From NCBI GenBank assembly GCA_944364005.1, contig CALVVW010000001.1, positions 1-62,591 of the forward strand: a DNA stretch of 62,591 nt, in the 5' to 3' direction. Shown piece after piece: positions 28,331 through 35,192 of the stretch. The DNA comes from an uncultured Bacilli bacterium (GTDB lineage Bacteria; Bacillota_I; Bacilli_A; RF39; UBA660). Each line of letters opens with the position of its first letter. The stretch's first letter is position 1. A model generated the notes under the pieces. That model searched no databases, was not told the DNA's origin, and worked only from the letters and a program-made list of their open reading frames with translations. The translations under genes were made by a program, and so were the position numbers.

Positions 28331-28364
28331 AATTATTTATGAAGAATAAGAAGGAGTTGGGCAT

Positions 28365-30002
28365 ATGAACGAAAATATTTTTGATAAACTTGATTTTGGG
28401 CCATTACGACCTTTATTAGATAATGATGATATTACAGATATTTCTTTTGATAATAATGGGCAAATCTGGGTTCGGTCTTTAACACAAGGATCTTTACGAG
28501 TAGAAGTTCAAGGCCTTACTCCTGAATTTATCGAAAAACTTGCATTTCAATGTTCTAATGTCATGGGAACAACATTCAATAATGCTAAACCATTTTTGGA
28601 TGCAGAATCTACCGAGTTACGTTTGAACTTTGTTCATCCTTCTATTGCTACTAATGGTATTGCTATGGTTATCCGTAAAACTCCTGCTAAGATTAGACTT
28701 GAAAAGGATAAGTTATTGAAGGATGAATACTTTACTCAAGATATTCACGATATTTTGATTAAGTGTGTTGAAGGTCATTGCAATATTATTGTTTGTGGTG
28801 AAACTGGTTCTGGTAAAACTGAATTTGTTAAATATCTTGCTAGTCATACTAAAACGGATGAGAAAATTATTACTATTGAAGATACTTTGGAATTGCATTT
28901 GGATCGTATCTTCCCACAACGTGATATTGTTGCTATGAAGACGAATAATGTTGCTAGTTATACTGATGTTTTGGTTACTTGTATGCGTCAAAATCCTAAA
29001 TGGATATTATTATCCGAGGTTCGTAGTGCTGAAGCTGTTTCAGCTGTTCGAAATTCTATTTCATCAGGACATAATATCTTGTCTACTATCCATGCCGATA
29101 AGGCTTCGGCTATCCCTTATCGTATGTATAGTTTAATGGAGACTGATTTGGACGTTAATCAATTTTTAAATACAATTTACCGATATATTCAAATTGGTGT
29201 ACATATTAAGGCATATTATAGTAAGGAAAAAGGTAAATTTCATAGAGAAGTTGACGAGGTTTGTGAATTTTATGTTGATGAAAATAATAAACCACAATGT
29301 AGAATTATTTATCAAAAATTATTTGGTCAAGAACCGGTTATGCGTAAACCTAGTCCTCATTTAATTGAATATTTAGAGAATCAAAATATTGATATTAGTT
29401 CTATTACTAAACGTTTGAGTGATGACTTGCCTTTTAAGGATGATCTTGAAAGAGAAGAGTATATGGAAAATCATCACGATACTAGTAATAATAGTGATGT
29501 AAATATCGATACTAATACTATTGCTGATGCTGATGTTAATACTAATGTTGATATTTCTGAAAATGATAACGTTTCTAATGATTCTACTGTTTCTTCTGAT
29601 GTTGTTGATAATACGCAAGTAGATAATGATAATTCGTCTGCTGATGATACTAGTGATGAGGAAGGTCAAAATGCTGGTTCTGTTGATTTGCCAATTTCTG
29701 TCGGAGAAGTCACTATTCAACCAGCAGAAATACAGAATGAAAGTAATGATGCTATTCATCGTTCAGCGCAGGATGCTGGAGTTGTTCCAACACCAGTAGT
29801 TACGGTTCCCAATATTGAAAAACCTATAGCTTCTGTAGAAGCTTCTACGAATCAAAATATTACTAGCAGTAATATACCAACGATAATTTCTACTGATGAT
29901 ACATCTGAGTCGATACCATCTACAAATAATAACCAATCTATAAATCAAACTGTTAATTTGCCTTCTACTGTAGATTTTTCTTCATTAGATAATTTAGAAT
30001 AG
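28365..30002 (+). CDS. cpaF: CpaF/TadA-type pilus assembly ATPase with a long acidic tail
   Basis: 545 aa secretion ATPase of the VirB11/GspE class. Residues 1-120 are the N-terminal domain. The Walker A motif GETGSGKT is at 145-152, followed by an Asp box (TIEDTLEL), SEVRSAEAV and the His box SSGHNILSTIHAD. The catalytic core ends near residue 350. The remaining ~180 residues are low-complexity, rich in Asp, Asn, Ser and Thr, and probably disordered, which is unusual for CpaF. It powers TadB/TadC-based pilin assembly. It may also serve the type IV secretion half, which has no other VirB11-class ATPase; that is inference. Confidence 0.92.
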   Translation: MNENIFDKLDFGPLRPLLDNDDITDISFDNNGQIWVRSLTQGSLRVEVQGLTPEFIEKLAFQCSNVMGTTFNNAKPFLDAESTELRLNFVHPSIATNGIAMVIRKTPAKIRLEKDKLLKDEYFTQDIHDILIKCVEGHCNIIVCGETGSGKTEFVKYLASHTKTDEKIITIEDTLELHLDRIFPQRDIVAMKTNNVASYTDVLVTCMRQNPKWILLSEVRSAEAVSAVRNSISSGHNILSTIHADKASAIPYRMYSLMETDLDVNQFLNTIYRYIQIGVHIKAYYSKEKGKFHREVDEVCEFYVDENNKPQCRIIYQKLFGQEPVMRKPSPHLIEYLENQNIDISSITKRLSDDLPFKDDLEREEYMENHHDTSNNSDVNIDTNTIADADVNTNVDISENDNVSNDSTVSSDVVDNTQVDNDNSSADDTSDEEGQNAGSVDLPISVGEVTIQPAEIQNESNDAIHRSAQDAGVVPTPVVTVPNIEKPIASVEASTNQNITSSNIPTIISTDDTSESIPSTNNNQSINQTVNLPSTVDFSSLDNLE

Positions 30003-30017
30003 AGAGGAGTGAATTTT

Positions 30018-30920
30018 ATGTATATAGAAGAGTTAGTCTTTTTAATTGTACTAGTTGTTGCTTTATTTCTTTATCGTAATTATAAAGGACAAAATATTGG
30101 TAAGTTTATTACTAGTCAAGTACAAGGTGTTTATGATAAATTTGCTCCTTATTCTTTTAAGGTTGTACGTGAAAAGACAAAGGAGTTAGGACAGGAATAT
30201 ACGGCAAGACAATATTTAATTCAAATTATTGTTATGGCATCCTTTACAGGAGTAGTTAGTTACTTGTACTTTTATAATTTGTTTATTTCACTGGTTTATA
30301 TTATCGTTGTTATTATGTTTGTTCCGTATTTATCTTATTTAAGATGTAAACGTGTTTATAGTGAGTTTATCTTTGAGCAAATTCAGGTGTATACTTCTAA
30401 TACTATTATGGAATTTGCAACTACACAGTCTTTTGTTAAAGCTCTAGAAGGAGTTCGTAATTCTGGAATTTTAGAGGATCCTGTTAAAAGTGATGTTGAT
30501 CATATGATAGAACTTGCTTATCAGAATGGTAGCATTGATGAAGCATTGGCTTATATGAGTAATTTATATCCTTACTATATTGTAAAAAATATGCACCAAT
30601 TGTTTTTACAAATAACTAAGGAAGGTGCTAGAAATTCCATGGAGTCTTTAGATAATATGCAGCTTGATATTGATATGCTTGTTGAAAGTGTTTATCGAGA
30701 TCGTATTGAAAGAGCTTCTTTCCATAAATCATTTTTACAGTTTGGTATTATGCTTTATTTAATGGTTATGTTAGTACAATATTTATTAGGTAGAGAGACT
30801 TATTTAATTATGTTAGATCGCTGGTATGTAAAATTTTTATTACATGCAGTTTTAATTGTTAATACTATTTTCTTATTAAAGGGTGAGAAATATTATAATG
30901 AGAATGTAGGTGCTGAATAA
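30018..30920 (+). CDS. tadB: TadB-like pilus platform protein (T2SSF domain)
   Basis: 300 aa with about four membrane helices: one at the N-terminus, a pair around residues 72-110 and one or two at the C-terminus. The cytoplasmic T2SSF domain lies between the latter pairs (EQIQVYTSNTIMEF ... SFVKALEGVRN). The start at 30018 is favoured over the GTG at 30009, because GAGGAG is at 30004-30009. The stop shares a base with tadC (TAATG). Forms the inner-membrane platform on which CpaF acts. Confidence 0.85.
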   Translation: MYIEELVFLIVLVVALFLYRNYKGQNIGKFITSQVQGVYDKFAPYSFKVVREKTKELGQEYTARQYLIQIIVMASFTGVVSYLYFYNLFISLVYIIVVIMFVPYLSYLRCKRVYSEFIFEQIQVYTSNTIMEFATTQSFVKALEGVRNSGILEDPVKSDVDHMIELAYQNGSIDEALAYMSNLYPYYIVKNMHQLFLQITKEGARNSMESLDNMQLDIDMLVESVYRDRIERASFHKSFLQFGIMLYLMVMLVQYLLGRETYLIMLDRWYVKFLLHAVLIVNTIFLLKGEKYYNENVGAE

Positions 30921-31705
30921 TGGTAGAGATTGTTGTTGTTGGAGCTATTATTATATTTGTTTTGATATATAATAATACTATTGATAAAAATAAGTTTATT
31001 GCAGATAATGAGAAATATTTTGATATTTTAAGAGAAGATGATTATAATTTCTTAGTTTATGCGAAATATGGCGAAGATGTTGATCCTAATCAATTATTTA
31101 GGAAGAGAATATTTTACGCTGTTATTATGGGAATTATATTTTTGTTTATTTTCTTAAATCAGTTATCATTTCTTAATGTTGTATTTTGTGTTGTTGTGGC
31201 TGCTTTAATTTTTAAAGTTCCATATATGAATTTGAAAACGTTTTATAAGGCACATTTGCATGATATTGATGTTATGTTACCTTATTATTTAAAGAGTTTG
31301 GAAATTTTGATTCAACATTATACAGTTCCTGTTGCCTTAGGTAAGTCTATTGATGATGCTCCAGATATTTTTAAACCTGGTCTTCGTAAATTAATTGAAC
31401 GTATTAATGCTGGTGATTCTACTATTGATCCTTATATGGAATTTGCTAATACTTATCCTGTTCGTGATTCTATGCGTATGATGCGTTTATTGTATCGTTT
31501 AGGTTTAGGGTCACAAGAAAGAAAGCAAGAAAGATTGATGATGTTTTCTAGAACTGTATCTAATCTTCAAAATAAAGCACGTGAAACAAAGTATAAAGAA
31601 AGACTTAATCATATGGAAAATCAAACATTGGTAATGCTTGTTGTTACTGGTGCTGGTACTATGGTTATTATATTAATTTCTATGATGATGATGTTTAATA
31701 TGTAA
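30920..31705 (+). CDS. tadC: TadC-like pilus platform protein (T2SSF domain)
   Basis: 261 aa. Helices near residues 1-20, 58-95 and 235-260 enclose a T2SSF domain (HDIDVMLPYYLKSLEIL ... GLGSQERKQERLMMF). It is the partner of TadB, coupled by a one-base stop/start overlap. The next gene is separated by 105 bases holding a strong promoter. Confidence 0.85.
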   Translation: MVEIVVVGAIIIFVLIYNNTIDKNKFIADNEKYFDILREDDYNFLVYAKYGEDVDPNQLFRKRIFYAVIMGIIFLFIFLNQLSFLNVVFCVVVAALIFKVPYMNLKTFYKAHLHDIDVMLPYYLKSLEILIQHYTVPVALGKSIDDAPDIFKPGLRKLIERINAGDSTIDPYMEFANTYPVRDSMRMMRLLYRLGLGSQERKQERLMMFSRTVSNLQNKARETKYKERLNHMENQTLVMLVVTGAGTMVIILISMMMMFNM

Positions 31706-31734
31706 AGTATAAATTGTAAAAAATTACAAAAATG

Positions 31735-31763
31735 TTGTTAATTATAGATTATGTTGTTATAAT
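31735..31763 (+). promoter_or_regulatory. strong internal promoter before the pilin-like gene
   Basis: TTGTTA (31735-31740) and TATAAT (31758-31763), 17-base spacer, 47 bases before the pilin-like ATG. It would give the short pilin extra expression over the assembly genes. Confidence 0.8.
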
Positions 31764-31810
31764 ATTAATGTATATAGTATATACAATTGAGAAAGGGTGT
31801 GTTTAATTAG

Positions 31811-31984
31811 ATGAAAGCAGCAACTGGTGAATTAAACTTAACAGTTATTACCTTGATTGCTATTGCAGCTGTTATTGGATTTTTCTGGGTTATGTGGCCT
31901 ACAATTCAAAGTGCGATTAATAAACAATGGGGAAATATTTCTAGTGATCAACCAACAGGATACATTATTGTTGAAAGAAGATAA
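31811..31984 (+). CDS. 57-residue pilin-like protein (putative major Flp-type pilin)
   Basis: The frame runs from ATG 31811 to TAA 31984. A short polar start, MKAATGELN, is followed by one long hydrophobic helix (residues 10-33) and a short polar tail. Size, layout and position directly after tadC fit Flp-type pilins. It lacks the canonical Glu five residues after the Gly, so the processing site is uncertain (after Ala4 or Gly6). A private promoter and AAAGGG-type ribosome binding site suggest high expression. No prepilin peptidase gene (TadV/PilD type) lies in the window. Confidence 0.7.
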   Translation: MKAATGELNLTVITLIAIAAVIGFFWVMWPTIQSAINKQWGNISSDQPTGYIIVERR

Positions 31985-32003
31985 AGTAAGGTAGGTGTAG
32001 AAG

Positions 32004-32483
32004 ATGCGGGATGCTTATGGTGGAATCGTCAATTTAGCTATGATTGTAGTTTTTCTTCTTTTGGTTTGTGGTTATTTAGCATTTAATGTTAATTACACAA
32101 AGGCATTCCGTGTCAAAAACTATATTATTACAGCTTTTGAACAATATGAAGGTAATTGTGATAATGACAGTGATGCTTGTGTTCAGAAAATATCAGATTA
32201 TATTGCTCAGATAGGATATAGTGCTCCTGATTTTGATTTAAATAGTGTTGGTTATGAAGGGTGTGATGAACCTGGAACTTGTGGTTGCCAACGTGGATAC
32301 TGTTATAAAAAATATACTGTTTCTGGTAATGGTGATGATTCAATTTCAGAAAATGATACACAAGTTTATTATAAAATTACTACACAAATAAACGTTGATA
32401 TACCAATTATTAATAAGATTATGCCTAATCTGAAGATTTTTCAAGTTTCTGGTAATACAAAATTGATTACACCATTTAATTAG
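32004..32483 (+). CDS. minor pilin-like (TadE/TadG-like) membrane protein
   Basis: 159 aa. The N-terminus MRDAYGGIVNLAMIV begins a single helix (about residues 8-27), followed by an exterior domain with five cysteines clustered in residues 50-100. The DAxGG start and helix resemble TadE/TadG minor pilins. It follows the pilin-like gene by 19 bases, with a GTAGGTG site. It probably caps or nucleates the fibre. Confidence 0.65.
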   Translation: MRDAYGGIVNLAMIVVFLLLVCGYLAFNVNYTKAFRVKNYIITAFEQYEGNCDNDSDACVQKISDYIAQIGYSAPDFDLNSVGYEGCDEPGTCGCQRGYCYKKYTVSGNGDDSISENDTQVYYKITTQINVDIPIINKIMPNLKIFQVSGNTKLITPFN

Positions 32484-32497
32484 AATAGGGTGATTAC

Positions 32498-33481
32498 ATG
32501 AATGTTATTGTTAGTAACGTACAACGTAATGTTTTATCAGGCTTAGATATTGATGTTATTAAAAGCATCTCTGGAGAGTATGATGCTAGTGAATTAGTAG
32601 AAATGTTTAAAAATTTTTTCTATAATAAAATGATTTTGGACGTTACTGCTATAAAAGATTACCATAATGTGAAAAATTTTCAGATAATAGCCATGGGACT
32701 TGATGTTGAAAAGATTGTTTTCTTTTTACCTGAAGGTACGGATGTTTGCACTTCTAATTTCTTATCGAAATTAGTTTCTATGGGAATTTATAACTTTACT
32801 ACTAATATTGAAGGGGTAAAATATTTATTGGAGCATCCAAACACTTATAAACAGGTTGCTCATATTCAACAATTAAATGAAGTATCTACTGCTATAACGC
32901 AAAAGGTTGAAAATGGTTCTAAGATTATTGGTATTAGAAATGTTACTGAACATGCTGGAGCTACTACTTTTATTTATATATTAAAGCATGAATTGAAAGC
33001 ACATTTTGGTGATACTATCATTGCTATTGAGATTAATAAGAATGATTTTCAGTATTTTGGCGATAAAAATATGATTTCTATTACTTCTGATCAATTACAG
33101 GGATGTTTGGTGCGATATGCAGGAGCTTCTGTAATATTAATTGATTTAAATGATTTTCCTGATGACTCTTGTTGTGGAGATGTCTTATATTTATTGGAAC
33201 CTTCTGTAATTAAATTAAATAAGTTAATGAGAAAGAATCATATGATTTTTTCTAAACTTCAACATAAAAAGATTATTTTAAATAAAAGTTTGTTAACTAA
33301 TAAAGATATTGTTGACTTTGAATATGAAGCTAAGGCCAAGGTGTTTTATAATATGCCACCTTTAGATGAAAGAAAAAAGAATCCTATCTTTGATGATTTT
33401 TTATCTAGACTAGGTTTAATTAATAAGCCGCAAGAGAAAAAAGAATCTGGAGGAAAAATATTTGGCTTATTTCGTAGATAA
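32498..33481 (+). CDS. degenerate CpaE/TadZ-like ParA-family protein
   Basis: 327 aa. An N-terminal receiver-like alpha/beta region (about residues 1-130) is followed by a ParA/MinD-like domain. The deviant Walker A position reads TEHAGATTF, where active members have a GKT(T/S) lysine, so ATP hydrolysis is doubtful. ILIDLND corresponds to the Walker B strand. The basic C-terminus ends in FGLFRR and may touch the membrane. CpaE/TadZ proteins place the Tad machine in the cell. It closes the Tad half of the locus. Confidence 0.68.
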   Translation: MNVIVSNVQRNVLSGLDIDVIKSISGEYDASELVEMFKNFFYNKMILDVTAIKDYHNVKNFQIIAMGLDVEKIVFFLPEGTDVCTSNFLSKLVSMGIYNFTTNIEGVKYLLEHPNTYKQVAHIQQLNEVSTAITQKVENGSKIIGIRNVTEHAGATTFIYILKHELKAHFGDTIIAIEINKNDFQYFGDKNMISITSDQLQGCLVRYAGASVILIDLNDFPDDSCCGDVLYLLEPSVIKLNKLMRKNHMIFSKLQHKKIILNKSLLTNKDIVDFEYEAKAKVFYNMPPLDERKKNPIFDDFLSRLGLINKPQEKKESGGKIFGLFRR

Positions 33482-33483
33482 TG

Positions 33484-33512
33484 TTGACAAACAAATTATT
33501 TTAGGATAATAT
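33484..33512 (+). promoter_or_regulatory. promoter of the VirB2-like gene
   Basis: A perfect TTGACA (33484-33489) and TAATAT (33507-33512, four of six) with 17 bases between, 27 bases before the start. Confidence 0.6.
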
Positions 33513-33539
33513 ATATTTGAAATTGAAGGAGAGGTTATT

Positions 33540-33902
33540 ATGTTAGATTTATTTCAAATAGGTGTTGGCAATAATGCACTTGATGATGATTGTGGTGGAT
33601 TAAGACCTATTGTTGCAATTATAAAACACGGGGTGTTTCCAATTGTTCAAATAGGTATTCCAATTTTATTGATTGTATTCGGTACTATTGATTTAGGTAA
33701 GGCTGTTATTTCTAGTGATGATAAAGAGGTAAAGCAAGCTCAGAGTAGATTAATCAAAAGATGTATTTATGCAGTAGCTATTTTCTTTATTACTACTTTA
33801 GTAAGTATTATTATGTCTTTGGTATCTAAGGGTGTTGATGTTAGTAATGATCAAGATTCTACTAATGATACTGGTTGGGCTAACTGTTGGAACCAAGTAT
33901 AA
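33540..33902 (+). CDS. VirB2/Mbov_0395-like two-TM conjugation pilin-type protein
   Basis: 120 aa. Two helices (about residues 31-52 and 73-95) are separated by a charged loop (SSDDKEVKQAQSRLIKR); the C-terminus is polar. This is the architecture of VirB2/TrbC-like subunits and of the Mbov_0395 pilin-like family in mycoplasma conjugative elements. It has its own promoter and terminator, so it can be made in excess of the other secretion proteins, as expected for a fibre or channel subunit. Confidence 0.75.
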   Translation: MLDLFQIGVGNNALDDDCGGLRPIVAIIKHGVFPIVQIGIPILLIVFGTIDLGKAVISSDDKEVKQAQSRLIKRCIYAVAIFFITTLVSIIMSLVSKGVDVSNDQDSTNDTGWANCWNQV

Positions 33903-33909
33903 AAATTGT

Positions 33910-33937
33910 ATAGCAAAATATTTGCTATTTTTTTTTT
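33910..33937 (+). terminator. terminator of the VirB2-like gene
   Basis: ATAGCAAA (33910-33917) pairs with TTTGCTAT (33921-33928), loop ATA, then T10. Confidence 0.85.
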
Positions 33938-33950
33938 ATTCTGATATAAT
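33922..33950 (+). promoter_or_regulatory. promoter embedded in the preceding terminator
   Basis: TTGCTA (33922-33927), in the 3' arm of the terminator stem, and TATAAT (33945-33950) are separated by 17 bases, with an extended -10 (TGA). It drives the long secretion operon downstream. Confidence 0.72.
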
Positions 33951-33984
33951 TATTCTGTGTAAATGTTTATATGGAGTGATGAAT

Positions 33985-35175
33985 GTGAAACAGTTACGTT
34001 TGTTTTTACTATTATTTATCTTAGGTTTTGTTTGTATTCCATATAATACGAGTGCTTTAGGTAATGAAATAGCAAGTTGTAATTATCAGTTTACTGATGT
34101 AAGTGGTAATCAAATTAAATTAAAATATCACGTTTTTTCGGATGGAAGTGTTAGGCTTCCTTTTGGTGATGGAGAAAATTATACTAATTCTAATCTAAGC
34201 TGGTATCATAGTGAACAATTTAGTGATAAGTTTTATGATGCTTTCTCTATAGATAAGAATACAGTTACTTGTCCTTCTATTTTTGTTCAACAGAATGAGT
34301 CTGGTGTTACTGTTTATCCTTATCCTTTGTTTAGTAATGTATGTACTGGTAATTGTTATCAGGCTTCTGCTTCACCTAAGTTATCAAATAATGCTAAAAA
34401 AAGTGGGATTCAATCTAAAAAAGTTGTATCTAGTTGTTCTGCTTCTTCTATGGGATTTTATAATCGTCAAAGTTATGTTTATCCTTATTTTAGATTGCTT
34501 TCTGATGGTACGAAAGAATGGTCTATTGATGGAGCTACTTATGTTCCAGTAAGTGAAGCTATTACAGGTTCTATTAATAGTAGTGAAAAATTTTCTATTT
34601 CTGTTAATGACTCTTTAATAGATTCTATATTCTCTTCTAACTCCTTAACTTGTCCTAGTAGTATTTATCGTTGTGTAAATAGGATGCAGGGTGGCTATTC
34701 TTATGAATTGTCTACTTCTGGAAATGTGTGTAGTAGTGATACGTTGAGTACTGGGGATGGTCAACAGTTAGGTTCTAATTATGCCAACCTTGGATATGGT
34801 GATCCAGATGATGGAAGTAGTGATGGTAGTGTTACTTTAGATGATTTAAAAGAAGACTTAAATTCTTACAATCAATCTACGACTTGTAATGGAATTTTAG
34901 GAAAACCTGATAATGAAGAATCTGTAGCTTGGTTGTTGCAACAGATATTGAACTATATTAAAATTTTAGGACCTATTTTAGTTGTTATCTTGAGTAGCAT
35001 GGATTTTGCGAAAGCAATTATTGCTAGTGATGATGAGTCAATGAAGAAAGCTGAAAAAAAGTTAATGATTCGTCTTGTGTTGGCAGTTGCTTTATTTTTA
35101 GTTCCGACTTTAGTTAGTGTTATGTTAAACGTTTTAGGTTATACTGCAGATGGCCAGTTATGTTTACTTAAGTAG
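33985..35175 (+). CDS. Cys-containing ectodomain fused to a VirB2-like two-TM domain
   Basis: 396 aa from a GTG start at 33985. GGAGTG (33973-33978) is six bases upstream, whereas the ATG at 33979 is too close to it. A signal peptide (about residues 1-25) leads to an extracellular domain of about 290 residues with nine or so cysteines. The last ~80 residues contain two helices around the loop ASDDESMKKAEKK, very like the proteins at 33540 and 13604. I infer a large, surface-exposed variant of the VirB2-like subunit, perhaps a tip or gate. The ectodomain is not recognised. Confidence 0.7.
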   Translation: MKQLRLFLLLFILGFVCIPYNTSALGNEIASCNYQFTDVSGNQIKLKYHVFSDGSVRLPFGDGENYTNSNLSWYHSEQFSDKFYDAFSIDKNTVTCPSIFVQQNESGVTVYPYPLFSNVCTGNCYQASASPKLSNNAKKSGIQSKKVVSSCSASSMGFYNRQSYVYPYFRLLSDGTKEWSIDGATYVPVSEAITGSINSSEKFSISVNDSLIDSIFSSNSLTCPSSIYRCVNRMQGGYSYELSTSGNVCSSDTLSTGDGQQLGSNYANLGYGDPDDGSSDGSVTLDDLKEDLNSYNQSTTCNGILGKPDNEESVAWLLQQILNYIKILGPILVVILSSMDFAKAIIASDDESMKKAEKKLMIRLVLAVALFLVPTLVSVMLNVLGYTADGQLCLLK

Positions 35176-35192
35176 TAATGGAGGTGATTTAG

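Noticed and set aside
29373..29948. Antisense ORFs across the CpaF tail
   Set aside because: Open only because the sense strand encodes Asp/Asn/Thr/Ser repeats; composition is Ile/Asn/Arg noise.
33832..33984. Longer N-terminus for the 33985 protein
   Set aside because: It would run back through the terminator and into the VirB2-like gene; the ribosome binding site and signal peptide place the start at 33985.
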